Positions 53,943 to 62,571 of a stretch of DNA of 64,000 nt are shown here, one piece after another; positions within the stretch are counted from its first letter, which is position 1; each line of letters begins with the position of its first letter. The position numbers and the translations under genes were made by a program. Origin of the DNA: Emcibacteraceae bacterium (GTDB taxonomy: Bacteria; Pseudomonadota; Alphaproteobacteria; Sphingomonadales; Emcibacteraceae). Under the pieces are notes generated by a model that ran no database searches, was not told the origin of the DNA, and saw only the letters and a list, made by a program, of their open reading frames with translations. Location of the stretch: positions 496,001-560,000 of the forward strand of contig JAWKXO010000001.1 in the NCBI GenBank assembly GCA_041396985.1. Direction: 5' to 3'.

Positions 53943-55148
53943 TCAGTTACCGGCAACAGGTGAAAGTTTCTGATCATAATCAGTGACATTGTATTTTTTG
54001 ATGATCTCCTTCACCTTTTCAACATCAATTGCTTCGAGCGTGCCGCGACTGCTGCTTACTGTTTCCGCCTTTAACATAGCATTATAAACAGATTCCTGAA
54101 TGGCCTCGACCACTGCCTGAAAAAGCGGTGACATCGATGCATTATTAAGGGTTTTTGACGGCACCGGATCACTCGCCCCACGGTCGCGCCTTACATCCTT
54201 GTTGGTGGAAAAGGCAATGACATAATCACCTGAACTGTTATTTGCCACAGAACCGGTTCGGGCAAGACCCATCATTGCTCTTTTAGCGAGACGATCAAGA
54301 TTTCGGGACAATATTGGTGCATCTGTTGCTACCACCATCATCATAGAGCCGCCATCCATCGGGGTTATGCCTTTTCTGGCTTCTTCAAGCTGGGTTTTAT
54401 AGGAATACTGGCCCATTTCGCGGCCAACCGGTGCCCCATTCATTATAAGATCCCCGCCAAAGTTTGTTTGTACCAGAACGCCTATAGTATAACCGCCAAG
54501 GCTTTTTGGAAGCACGCGTGAACTTGTCCCGATCCCGCCTTTCCAGCCAAAGGCCTGTGTGCCGCGCCCGGCACCAACGCTGCCTTCTTCCACCGGGCCG
54601 CCATTTGCCGCTTCCAATGCCGCAACCACATATTCAGGGCGGGCACTGTCAGCAGACCACATATTATTGACCCGACTGTCATTGGTTTCGCCGACAACCG
54701 GATTTAATGTATGCTGTCCTTCACCCGGTTTTGCCAGTTGCCAGTCTTTTAAGGCTTCCGCAGCCGTCCACACACATAATGTACAGACAAGAATGATCGG
54801 CGTTTCAATCTGTCCAAATTCGCGCACCTGAGTTTCGCCAATTAATTTCCCATAGCCGTTTCCAACATGGATCCATGCAGGGATCGGATATTTATACATA
54901 TCATGGTCTGACGGAATAATTGCGGTCACCCCGGTTCTGATATCATCACCCTTATTGACTGTATAATGCCCAACCTTTACCCCGGCGACATCGGTAATCG
55001 CATTATATTTTCCCGGCGCTATCGTCCCGACCACTAGTCCTATATCACGGGCTCTCGGCTTATCATTTTCCGCCGAAGCAGAATTTACCAACATGAGTAT
55101 GGCAGTTATTGTGGCTATAGATGTTGTTGCCGATTTAAAGATAGTCAT
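53943..55148 (-). CDS. P1 family peptidase, DmpA-like (L-aminopeptidase/D-esterase)
   Basis: 401 residues with Sec signal (about 1-26, NSASAEN). DVAGVKVGHYTVNKGDDIRT GVTA-type start, VVGETNDSRVN, GSVGAGRGTQAFGWKGGIGT and VLVQTNFGG identify family S58. The autoprocessing site is at G267-S268 in DGGSMMMVVATDAPI; S268 would be the N-terminal nucleophile of the beta chain. DmpA relatives release N-terminal residues from L-peptides, D-amino acid esters or beta-peptides. It is periplasmic, convergent with the sulfatase, one base away. Near the exported PLP enzyme at 55284, divergent. Confidence 0.88.
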   Translation of the reverse strand: MTIFKSATTSIATITAILMLVNSASAENDKPRARDIGLVVGTIAPGKYNAITDVAGVKVGHYTVNKGDDIRTGVTAIIPSDHDMYKYPIPAWIHVGNGYGKLIGETQVREFGQIETPIILVCTLCVWTAAEALKDWQLAKPGEGQHTLNPVVGETNDSRVNNMWSADSARPEYVVAALEAANGGPVEEGSVGAGRGTQAFGWKGGIGTSSRVLPKSLGGYTIGVLVQTNFGGDLIMNGAPVGREMGQYSYKTQLEEARKGITPMDGGSMMMVVATDAPILSRNLDRLAKRAMMGLARTGSVANNSSGDYVIAFSTNKDVRRDRGASDPVPSKTLNNASMSPLFQAVVEAIQESVYNAMLKAETVSSSRGTLEAIDVEKVKEIIKKYNVTDYDQKLSPVAGN

Positions 55149-55283
55149 TTTACGCTCCCCTGTCTTTTATCTCAGGCTCGCATGGAAAAAGAATGGAATC
55201 AAGCTTAATAATCATTGCTAAAATTTGCATTCGGGGTTTACAATAATTCGCAAACAATAATGTTCAAAATTTTTGGGAGAAAA

Positions 55284-56582
55284 ATGATGAGCCAATCAAG
55301 ACGCAATTTTTTAAAACAGGTTGGGGCAAGCGCAGGAATGAGCGCCCTGTTTTTATCGGGGAGTAACACGGTTGCATTGGCAGGAGGTGACGTTCGTGCA
55401 CTCGCGGCCGCCGCGCAAGGGGCAATGACTGATAATGAAGCCTTTTGGGACAAGCTACGTGAGGAGTTTATTATTGAGAATAATCTGATCATGATGAATG
55501 CCGCCAATATGACGCCAACACCAAAAGTGGTACATGACACGGTGATCGAACATACCCGCGATATGGAAAGAAACTGTTCTTTTCAAAACAGGGCTAAATA
55601 TGGCGACCTGACCAAAAAATCCCGTGAATTTATTGCCGGTTTTCTTGGGGCGGATGCCGATGAAATCGGATTTGTCAGAAACACATCAGAAGCCAATAAT
55701 ACAGTAATTAACGGGCTCGACCTCGGCCCCGGCGATGAGGTTCTTATCTGGGACCAAAACCACCCTTGCAATAATGTTGCCTGGCATCAGAGGGCAGAAC
55801 GTTTCGGCTTTAAAGTGGTGACAGTTTCAACCGATGAAACTCTTAACACCATTGATGACCTGCTTCGCCCCTTCAAGGAAGCCATTAATTCCAATACCAA
55901 GGTCCTTGCCTTCAGCCACGTTTCCAACGTGACCGGCACGACCCTTCCGGGAAAGGAGATGACAGCCCTTGCCCATGCCAATGGCGCCAAATGCCTTGTC
56001 GATGGCGCCCAGACATTCGGCTATATGAATATTGATCTTCACGATATGGGATGCGATTTTTATACGTCAAGCGGCCAGAAATGGATACTCGGCCCCCGTG
56101 AAGCCAGTTTTATTTATGTCAAAAAATCAGTCCAGAATGAATTATGGCCAAACCTTGTGACCGTCGGATGGGAGCGGGCAAGAGAAAACGGCGCACAAAA
56201 ATATGAAAGTCTGGGACAGCGTGATGACGGAAGGTTATGGGCCTTGGGACGTGCCGTCGAATTTCACACAATGATCGGGCAGGATAAAATTGAAGCCCGC
56301 ATCAATTATCTGGCCAATTTACTGAGTGATAAAATGAAAGCAAAAATTCCCAATATCAAAGTGCTGACGGAACAGGCAGATGGTTTTAACAGCGGAATTT
56401 TTGTCGGTCTCATTCCCGGTACCGATGCACCAAAAGCGGCCAAGACCATTTATGATAAATACCGCATAGCCGGCAATATTGGTGGTCGTGAGGACGTACT
56501 CCGCCTACGGCTGTGTCCGCATATTTATAACAGCGCTGAGCAAATGGGACAAATTGCCGATTATATTGCTGCCTCAATTTAA
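55284..56582 (+). CDS. Tat-exported class V PLP-dependent enzyme (copy C)
   Basis: 432 residues from the ATG at 55284 (GGGAG seven bases before); a longer frame begins at 55215. Tat signal SRRNFLKQVGASAGMSALFL. Fold motifs: RNTSEANNTVINGLDLGPGD, SHVSNVTGTTLPGKEMTALA, DGAQTFGYMNIDLHDMGCDF and PLP lysine K266 in SSGQKWILGP. Same family as copies A and B but clearly less close, with H-K replaced by Q-K at the PLP site. Followed after 14 bases by a DUF1080 gene. Reaction unknown. Confidence 0.85.
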   Translation: MMSQSRRNFLKQVGASAGMSALFLSGSNTVALAGGDVRALAAAAQGAMTDNEAFWDKLREEFIIENNLIMMNAANMTPTPKVVHDTVIEHTRDMERNCSFQNRAKYGDLTKKSREFIAGFLGADADEIGFVRNTSEANNTVINGLDLGPGDEVLIWDQNHPCNNVAWHQRAERFGFKVVTVSTDETLNTIDDLLRPFKEAINSNTKVLAFSHVSNVTGTTLPGKEMTALAHANGAKCLVDGAQTFGYMNIDLHDMGCDFYTSSGQKWILGPREASFIYVKKSVQNELWPNLVTVGWERARENGAQKYESLGQRDDGRLWALGRAVEFHTMIGQDKIEARINYLANLLSDKMKAKIPNIKVLTEQADGFNSGIFVGLIPGTDAPKAAKTIYDKYRIAGNIGGREDVLRLRLCPHIYNSAEQMGQIADYIAASI

Positions 56583-56596
56583 GGAACGGATTAAAC

Positions 56597-57322
56597 ATGC
56601 TAAAAAAACTTTGTTTACTCATTCTATCTACGCAGTTTATTTCAAATGGGCCAAGCACCGTAACATACGCAGCAGATAATGAGCTGAGCGCCCAGGAAAA
56701 GGCCGCTGGCTGGCAGCTGTTGTTCGATGGCAAAGACATAAACGCCCATTGGCGCGGTTACCGGATGAAGGACGCGCCAACCAAGTGGATCATTGACGAT
56801 AATGCCATATATTTTAATCCGGAAGCGAATGGGACCAACGGAGATCTTATCAGCCGGGAAATATATGACCAGTTTGAATTTTCACTGCAGTGGAAAGTCG
56901 CTCCGGGCTCAAACAGCGGTATTTTCTTCAACATTGTTGAAGATGACGCCTATCAGTTTCCATATGAAACGGCACCGGAAATGCAGGTGCTTGATAATGA
57001 CGGTCATCCTGACGGGAAATTCAAGCAGCACCGAGCAGGAGACCTTTATGATCTGATGGAAAGCCGCGTTGAAAATGTTCATCCTGTCGGAGAGTGGAAT
57101 GACGTTCTGATCAGGGTGATGGGGAATAATGTCCAATTTTACCAGAATGGTGATTTGGTCATTGATACCACTATGTGGGATGATAATTGGGCTGCCCTGA
57201 TCGCCGACAGCAAATTTGCCACCTGGCCAGGTTTTGGTAAAAGCAAGTCAGGTTATCTTGGGTTACAGGATCATACAGAACCCGTCTGGTTTAAAAACCT
57301 GAAAGTTAAAAAGCTGGATTAA
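56597..57322 (+). CDS. DUF1080 (3-keto-disaccharide hydrolase-type) secreted protein
   Basis: 241 residues with a Sec signal (about 1-27). GWQLLFDGKDINAHWRGYR, FEFSLQWKVAPGSNSGIFFN, EMQVLDNDGHPDGKFKQHRA and GYLGLQDHTEPVWFKNLKVK are the DUF1080 pattern, a concanavalin-like fold acting on sugars, including 3-keto-glycosides. AAGGA precedes the ATG. It is co-directional with the PLP enzyme; 3' end overlaps FetB-like gene by four bases. Confidence 0.88.
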   Translation: MLKKLCLLILSTQFISNGPSTVTYAADNELSAQEKAAGWQLLFDGKDINAHWRGYRMKDAPTKWIIDDNAIYFNPEANGTNGDLISREIYDQFEFSLQWKVAPGSNSGIFFNIVEDDAYQFPYETAPEMQVLDNDGHPDGKFKQHRAGDLYDLMESRVENVHPVGEWNDVLIRVMGNNVQFYQNGDLVIDTTMWDDNWAALIADSKFATWPGFGKSKSGYLGLQDHTEPVWFKNLKVKKLD

Positions 57323-58041
57323 AGTTTTTTTTCCGGATCAAGTTGCGACTTAATAAGGCTTAGAAATAAACTGGCCGAAAGTCCCGATGCGGAAAAGAGC
57401 ATACACATCACCATAATCTGGTATCTGACTGCGATCAGTGGTGAGACACCGGACAAAATCTGTCCGGTCATCATACCGGGAAGTGAAACCAGGCCAACAC
57501 CAAAAAGCGCATTGACAATCGGAATGAGTGCTGCGCGCAGGGCAATGCTCCGCGCTTTATCAAATTCAATTCCTCTTCTTCTTTCCGCTTTTATCCGCTC
57601 GGCGGCAAGGCTGATACTGTTCATTGAGCTGGAAAAAATCATTCCTCCCAAGGGAATGAGATATCGTGGCTCATACCAAGGATCCAGCCCAAGCACCCCT
57701 TGGGTAATTAAAATGAGTACAAACCCACCCCCTACCAGAATGGATGTAAGAGCGATCGGATAAAGGACTTTTCTTTTTATTTTAACAGTTCTGAGCGCAA
57801 TCCAGCTTGATACAAACAGCATAAGGGCAAGAACGCCAAGTACAATCCATGCATTTTTTGCATCAAACAGATAATTCAGAAAATAACCGACGATCAGAAG
57901 CTGCACCAGCATGCGTGATATGCCAAAAAGCCCCTCTCGTCCGTCACTCTTCCATTTATGAAGAATGACAACAACGACTGCCACCGGAATAAAAGCAAGC
58001 GCAAGATTTTCCAGTGGTATGACCTGAACGTTATCCATCAT
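57319..58041 (-). CDS. fetB: FetB-like (UPF0014) ABC permease
   Basis: 240 residues, seven membrane segments. LIPLGGMIFSSSMNSISLAA, AERIKAERRRGIEFDKARSI, and LVSLPGMMTGQILSGVSPL identify the UPF0014 family. In E. coli FetAB exports iron and protects against oxidative stress. The ATPase partner FetA is not in this window, which is odd for a system usually encoded as a pair. Confidence 0.85.
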   Translation of the reverse strand: MMDNVQVIPLENLALAFIPVAVVVVILHKWKSDGREGLFGISRMLVQLLIVGYFLNYLFDAKNAWIVLGVLALMLFVSSWIALRTVKIKRKVLYPIALTSILVGGGFVLILITQGVLGLDPWYEPRYLIPLGGMIFSSSMNSISLAAERIKAERRRGIEFDKARSIALRAALIPIVNALFGVGLVSLPGMMTGQILSGVSPLIAVRYQIMVMCMLFSASGLSASLFLSLIKSQLDPEKKL

Positions 58042-58175
58042 GATCCTTTAATTCAATCAATGTGGAACTTTATAACAGCAAGGTTTGAAAAGCACCGAAA
58101 AAATCCAGAAAATTAATTTGCCAAGCTGCAATAATAAATTTTATCATTCTCCAATAGTATAGAAAGGCTTCAATT

Positions 58176-58478
58176 GTGATCAATGAGAAAATAGATCATC
58201 ATTTTAATGAGTTATCACCAGTAGATTTTAATATTTTTCAAGGCGAAGAGCTTCTTCCTAAACTGCAAAAACAGAATGTTAGCTTAAAAAAAGCAAAAGC
58301 CCTTCTTGATCATATTCAGGTCATTATGGAACAGGTTGAAACGGTTGTCGAACAACAGGATGAACATCTGACTGTCGTTTATAATTTTCTCAGTCAGGCC
58401 GAACAATCCGATTATCTGGAATTTCTGCAAAATCTGGAAAAAGACGTAAATTATTATATGGCGTCGTCTAAGAAATAG
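58176..58478 (+). CDS. Small helical protein, unknown (GTG start)
   Basis: 100 residues from a GTG with AAAGG ten bases upstream. Helical and acidic: SLKKAKALLDHIQVIMEQVE, TVVEQQDEHLTVVYNFLSQA. No family recognised. Followed by a clean terminator, which supports expression. Confidence 0.5.
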   Translation: MINEKIDHHFNELSPVDFNIFQGEELLPKLQKQNVSLKKAKALLDHIQVIMEQVETVVEQQDEHLTVVYNFLSQAEQSDYLEFLQNLEKDVNYYMASSKK

Positions 58479-58506
58479 GCCATTTTCAATTAGAAAATGG
58501 CCTATT
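58474..58506. terminator. Terminator between two small genes
   Basis: Perfect 14-base stem AATAGGCCATTTTC / GAAAATGGCCTATT, five-base loop, followed by ATTTAAC. It lies between convergent small genes, so it can act on both. Confidence 0.75.
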
Positions 58507-58532
58507 ATTTAACTTACATGAAAATAAAAAAA

Positions 58533-58796
58533 TCAACGTCGTGAAGGTGGTCTTGGTTTTGATTTGGCTGCAGTTGCTTTAGCCTGACCTTCCATTTTCT
58601 TTTGCTCAGCATTCATTTTTGCTTCAGCAGATTCACCTTTATCGGCATTTTTCTCCATCATCTTTTCTGCTTTTTTTTCCATCATTTCCTTCGCTTTATC
58701 CGATGATTGAGGCGCAGCCTGATAAGAAAAAGCCATTGATAATGATAATGAAAGAGCAATGAATGCTGATGTGATAAGATTAATTATTTTTTTCAT
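58533..58796 (-). CDS. Small secreted K/E/M-rich protein
   Basis: 87 residues: Sec signal (about 1-27), then a highly charged, repetitive region (AKEMMEKKAEKMMEKNADKG) and a basic tail KSKPRPPSRR. Low complexity; no family. Probably periplasmic. May be a metal- or envelope-binding protein, but this is a guess. Confidence 0.6.
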   Translation of the reverse strand: MKKIINLITSAFIALSLSLSMAFSYQAAPQSSDKAKEMMEKKAEKMMEKNADKGESAEAKMNAEQKKMEGQAKATAAKSKPRPPSRR

Positions 58797-58921
58797 AATA
58801 TTGTCCTCGCTGTTGTGACACTATGATCTGCAACAATTAAGGCCCTTTAAAGGCGTATTGATAAAAGGACACGCAACTGTCAAAAATGTATTTGATAAAG
58901 TCTGACCAAAAGAAACATTAT

Positions 58922-60037
58922 TCAATCTTTAAACCGGCGCATAAAAAGTGCCAGCTGGGGCCCAATGTCCGTTAGATTAAACCAGATTTCTTCCTTTTCT
59001 GATTTGGAAAAAGAAAAATACTTCCACGGTTTCCTGGCGAGCATTTTTACCTTTTTCCCTGTTAATATATAATTCCCCATCGGTCTTTCAGCATTATATT
59101 CCAGCCCCATAGTTTTCCTAATCATTGCTTCGGGATAATTTAACCCACACCACATAGAAGCGGTAACCGATCTCCAGAATCTCGGGTTACATTCAATTAC
59201 ATATATTTTGCCCGTATGCTTATCTATTCTGATATCAAAATTTCCAGGCCCGGTCATTTTATAGAATTTAATTATTTTTCTTCCCAACGCTTCAATTTCA
59301 GGATGGTCGTAATATTCAACTTCATCTTCGTTTAAGAAAACTTTTATACAAAAATGTAGTACCTCTCCGTTGAGGGCAAGATAACAAAATGATGCATCAC
59401 TTCCTTCCACAAATTTTTGGATGACCAGCGGGAAGTCGTTATATGCATGCTCTCCAAAAATATGGTCCCTTAAAGCGTCAAAACTTTTTATTTTTCTAAC
59501 CCCTAATGACCCGTCGCTCAGGACAGGTTTAACCATTAATGGAAACCCGATTTCCTGTTCAATCCTTTTACGGCTGGTCTCATCTATTTTACTCTCTTTA
59601 TCAATATAAAACGTCTTTGGAGTAGGAATATCTTCTTTCACCAATTTTTCCGTGAAAGTCCATTTATGATCTATTTGTTGAAGAGTTTTATAATCCAGCG
59701 TTGGAAAAAATTTCTGGTTTGGAAAACTGTCTTTATATTTATCCAGAAATATCGATGAATCGCAACCGCCGGTAATGATAAAGTCCACACCATTTTCATC
59801 AAAGAAATCCTTTATGGCAGCAATATTATTTTCCTGATCTTCTGATTTTGCCGACCAGGGGATATAAATATACTTCTTTTTATATCTGGAAGATTTTAAA
59901 ATGGATTCTTTATCATTAGAAATAACATAGATATTATTAAACTCTCTATAAAGGCAGTACAGAACTTTAAAATCAATTGATTCCATACCGGCCAGAAGAG
60001 CAACCTTCAACGATGATTTCACCGTAATATTCTCCAT
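58922..60037 (-). CDS. ATP-grasp ligase-type protein
   Basis: 371 residues from the ATG at 60037; the longer frame opens with TTG at 60070. VALLAGMESIDFKVLYCL, then DKESKIDETSRKRIEQEIGF PLMVKPVL-type lid, GSLGVRKIKSF, VIQKFVEGSDASF, and GPGNFDIRIDKHTGKIYVIE CNPRFWRS-type metal-binding end fit the ATP-grasp fold (carB/carnosine-synthase-like). It would join an acid to an amine. Substrate unknown; a cell-wall, siderophore or capsule step is possible. Stands alone. Confidence 0.8.
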   Translation of the reverse strand: MENITVKSSLKVALLAGMESIDFKVLYCLYREFNNIYVISNDKESILKSSRYKKKYIYIPWSAKSEDQENNIAAIKDFFDENGVDFIITGGCDSSIFLDKYKDSFPNQKFFPTLDYKTLQQIDHKWTFTEKLVKEDIPTPKTFYIDKESKIDETSRKRIEQEIGFPLMVKPVLSDGSLGVRKIKSFDALRDHIFGEHAYNDFPLVIQKFVEGSDASFCYLALNGEVLHFCIKVFLNEDEVEYYDHPEIEALGRKIIKFYKMTGPGNFDIRIDKHTGKIYVIECNPRFWRSVTASMWCGLNYPEAMIRKTMGLEYNAERPMGNYILTGKKVKMLARKPWKYFSFSKSEKEEIWFNLTDIGPQLALFMRRFKD

Positions 60038-60194
60038 TAAAAACAACCGAATAGACTTATATATATACAAACTTCACCAAAAGCTAATATTATCAATTAA
60101 TTCTTTCGAAATTATGTTGATTTTTGGAAATTGCCGATGATTTTATGGAATATATTCATAAATAAAAAAGGCCCATTTAAGGCCTACATATAAG

Positions 60195-60284
60195 TGGCGG
60201 AGAGGAAGGGATTCGAACCCTCGATACCTGTTCAGGTATACTCCCTTAGCAGGGGAGCGCTTTCGACCACTCAGCCACCTCTCC
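60195..60284 (-). tRNA. tRNA-Ser (GCT)
   Basis: 90 bases on the minus strand, with acceptor GGAGAGG / CCTCTCC, discriminator G and encoded CCA. The anticodon loop CTGCTAA (GCT at 60248-60250) lies between CTCCC and GGGAG; the long variable arm (TATACCTGAACAGGTATC) marks a class II serine tRNA. T arm GAGGGTTCGAATCCCTT is present. Reads AGC/AGU codons. Confidence 0.97.
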
Positions 60285-60354
60285 GCCGCCGTTTTTAGTT
60301 GTGTTGGACGCGCTTGTCAAAACATTTCTACCCAAAATTTGAAATGAACAAAAA

Positions 60355-60388
60355 AAGAAGGCATGGAAAATTTTTCCATGCCTTCTTC
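60355..60388 (-). terminator. Terminator after Sel1-like gene
   Basis: Stem GAAGGCATGGAAAA / TTTTCCATGCCTTC with an eight-base T run on the minus strand, 75 bases after the Sel1-like stop. Confidence 0.88.
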
Positions 60389-60463
60389 ACATTAAAAATA
60401 CTATGCGCTATGGGAACAGCAATAGTCAACTAATGTGCTTGCATCCGCCCGGATGCAGCAATA

Positions 60464-60733
60464 TCAGTGTTGTGTCATCCATTCACGCGCTTTGCGCTGT
60501 GCTTCAGAAATTTCCATCGTTGACATATTGTCCGCGACTTCAGCACGGTCAATCTGCGCGCTCAACATTCCGCGCATGGCGGCGAGATTAAACCATTTGT
60601 GGGCTTCAATATTATTTTGCTCTACTCCATGTCCGATTGAATAAAGCAGACCAAGATCATAAAAAGCTTCCGCTTTACCGCGTTCGGCATCTGCCAGTCT
60701 GTTTGCCAGATAATTCGTATCAACATTTCCCAT
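60464..60733 (-). CDS. Sel1-repeat-like small protein
   Basis: 89 residues from the ATG at 60733, with AGGAG eight bases before; an upstream TTG at 60799 is rejected. One Sel1/TPR-like repeat, GKAEAFYDLGLLYSIGHGVE then NNIEAHKWFNLAAMRG, where the NAAMRG ending is typical of Sel1. Cytoplasmic adaptor-like protein; function unknown. Own terminator downstream. Confidence 0.72.
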   Translation of the reverse strand: MGNVDTNYLANRLADAERGKAEAFYDLGLLYSIGHGVEQNNIEAHKWFNLAAMRGMLSAQIDRAEVADNMSTMEISEAQRKAREWMTQH

Positions 60734-61086
60734 AACATTTTCTCCTAAATTAACTATATTTCTCGTTTGACGACTATTTTTTCGTCTTATGATTAACAAA
60801 GTTGAATTATAACTATAAAAATTTAGTTAACGACAAAATTAATTTGATAAGTTGTTGATAATAAAAGATAAATATAGTTAACTTTTAAAGGTTAACAAAT
60901 AGAACAAAGGTTAATTTTTGCAAAAATCAGGGTTTCAGAAGTCGGAATCATCTTAAAAATAGAATCACTTTATACCATTAGGTAATGAAATATAAACCAT
61001 AGGCGTTAGCTATAATTATGGCACAAAAAAGAAGCCGGCGCTTTTCAGTCACCAGCTTCTTTAAAATTATTCTTTAATTGGCACTA
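60734..61086. other. Intergenic region with TTAAC cluster
   Basis: 353 bases, very AT-rich, no credible gene. Four or more TTAAC/GTTAA motifs occur at about 60825-60930 (for instance GTTAACTTTTAAAGGTTAAC), none with exact CtrA N7 spacing. It carries the Sel1-like promoter side and, at the right, the gatB terminator. Confidence 0.55.
61025..61063 (-). terminator. Terminator of gatAB
   Basis: Minus-strand stem AAGAAGCTGG / CCGGCTTCTT with a T run, about 25 bases after the gatB stop. Confidence 0.75.
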
Positions 61087-62571
61087 TCAGCCGTCAAGCT
61101 TTGGCCGTAGCAACTGATTGACGACCTGCGGATTGGCTTTTCCGCCGGTTTTTTGCATCACCTGCCCAACGAAGAAGCCATAAAGCTTATCTTTACCACC
61201 ACGATATTCTGCCACCTTGTCGGCATTGGCCGCCAGAATTTCATCAATCATGGCTTCAATCTCACCTGTGTCGGAAACCTGCTTAAGGCCTTTTTCCTCA
61301 ACAATTGCTTCCGGTGATTTGCCGCTTTCCAGCATATTTTCAAAAACTTCCTTGGCAATCCGCCCGGAAATTGTGCCATCAATCTGCAGGCATAAAAGCT
61401 CAGCCGCATGATCAATGGACACGGGGCTTTTGGTAATACCGACACCAAGTTTTTTAAGGGCACCAAAAAGATCACCAATTACCCAGTTGGCGACCAGCGT
61501 ACCAAGCTCGGATACAGGCTTACCGGATTTCTTGACCACTGCCGCAAGCAGAGCTTCAAAATAATCGGCACTTTCCTTTTCCGCCACAAGCACACCGGCG
61601 TTATAGGGGCTAATATGCAGCTCGGCTACAAAACGGTCTTTTTTAGCATCCGCCAGCTCCGGCATATCCTTTGCCAGTTCATCCACAAATTCTTGTGAAA
61701 ATTCAAGTGGCAATAGATCAGGATCCGGGAAGTAGCGGTAATCATGCGCTTCTTCTTTTGATCGCATCGTCCGCGTTGTGCCGGTTGCCACATCAAACAG
61801 CCGGGTTTCCTGGTCAATTTTGCCGCCATCCTCAAGCACGTCAATCTGGCGGCGGATTTCGCTTTCAACAACCATCATTACATAGCGGATCGAGTTGACA
61901 TTTTTGGTTTCTGTCCTGGTGCCGAACGGCTCCCCTGGACGACGGACGGAGACATTGACATCCGCCCGCATTGATCCCTGTTCCATATTACCGTCACAGG
62001 TGCCTGCATAACGGACCAGCGAACGGATTTTCCGGAAATAGGCCCCTGCCTCTTCCGGGGTGCGCATATCGGGTTTTGAAACAATTTCCATCAGCGCAAC
62101 GCCGGAGCGGTTAAGGTCAACATATGTCATGGTTGGATGCTGGTCATGCATGGATTTCCCTGCATCCTGTTCAAGATGAAGACGCTCCACCCCGATATCC
62201 TTGGTTGTGCCATCCTCAAGATCAATCCTGACATGGCCTTCGCCGACAATCGGGTCTTTAAATTGTGAAATCTGATAGCCCTGCGGCAGATCGGCGTAAA
62301 AATAGTTTTTACGGTCAAAAATACTGCGAAGGTTAATTTTACAACCCATGGCCAGTCCTGTACGGACCGCCTGACGGACGCATTCCTCATTAATCACCGG
62401 CAACATTCCCGGCATGGCCGCGCACACGAAACTCACTTGTGTATTCGGGTCGGCACCAAAAGCGGTTGATGCCCCGGAAAATAATTTGGATTCCGATATG
62501 ACCTGGGCGTGGATTTCAAGCCCGATGACCGCTTCCCAGTCTCCTGTGGCGCCTTGGTATAATTTTGTCAT
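61087..62571 (-). CDS. gatB: Asp-tRNA(Asn)/Glu-tRNA(Gln) amidotransferase subunit GatB
   Basis: 494 residues from the ATG at 62571, which overlaps the gatA stop by four bases (ATGA); the ATG at 62589 lies within gatA. WEAVIGLEIHAQVISESKLF, DLPQGYQISQFKDPI, DLNRSGVALMEIVSKPDMRT and MRADVNVSVRRPGEPFGTRT are typical. It holds the kinase-like phosphorylation step and the YqeY-like C-terminal tail (MQKTGGKANPQVVNQLLRPK). Makes Gln-tRNA or Asn-tRNA by the indirect route with GatA and GatC. Confidence 0.96.
   Translation of the reverse strand: MTKLYQGATGDWEAVIGLEIHAQVISESKLFSGASTAFGADPNTQVSFVCAAMPGMLPVINEECVRQAVRTGLAMGCKINLRSIFDRKNYFYADLPQGYQISQFKDPIVGEGHVRIDLEDGTTKDIGVERLHLEQDAGKSMHDQHPTMTYVDLNRSGVALMEIVSKPDMRTPEEAGAYFRKIRSLVRYAGTCDGNMEQGSMRADVNVSVRRPGEPFGTRTETKNVNSIRYVMMVVESEIRRQIDVLEDGGKIDQETRLFDVATGTTRTMRSKEEAHDYRYFPDPDLLPLEFSQEFVDELAKDMPELADAKKDRFVAELHISPYNAGVLVAEKESADYFEALLAAVVKKSGKPVSELGTLVANWVIGDLFGALKKLGVGITKSPVSIDHAAELLCLQIDGTISGRIAKEVFENMLESGKSPEAIVEEKGLKQVSDTGEIEAMIDEILAANADKVAEYRGGKDKLYGFFVGQVMQKTGGKANPQVVNQLLRPKLDG

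Noticed and set aside
60734..60799. TTG start for the Sel1-like gene
   Set aside because: The ATG at 60733 has a clear AGGAG and gives the conserved start.
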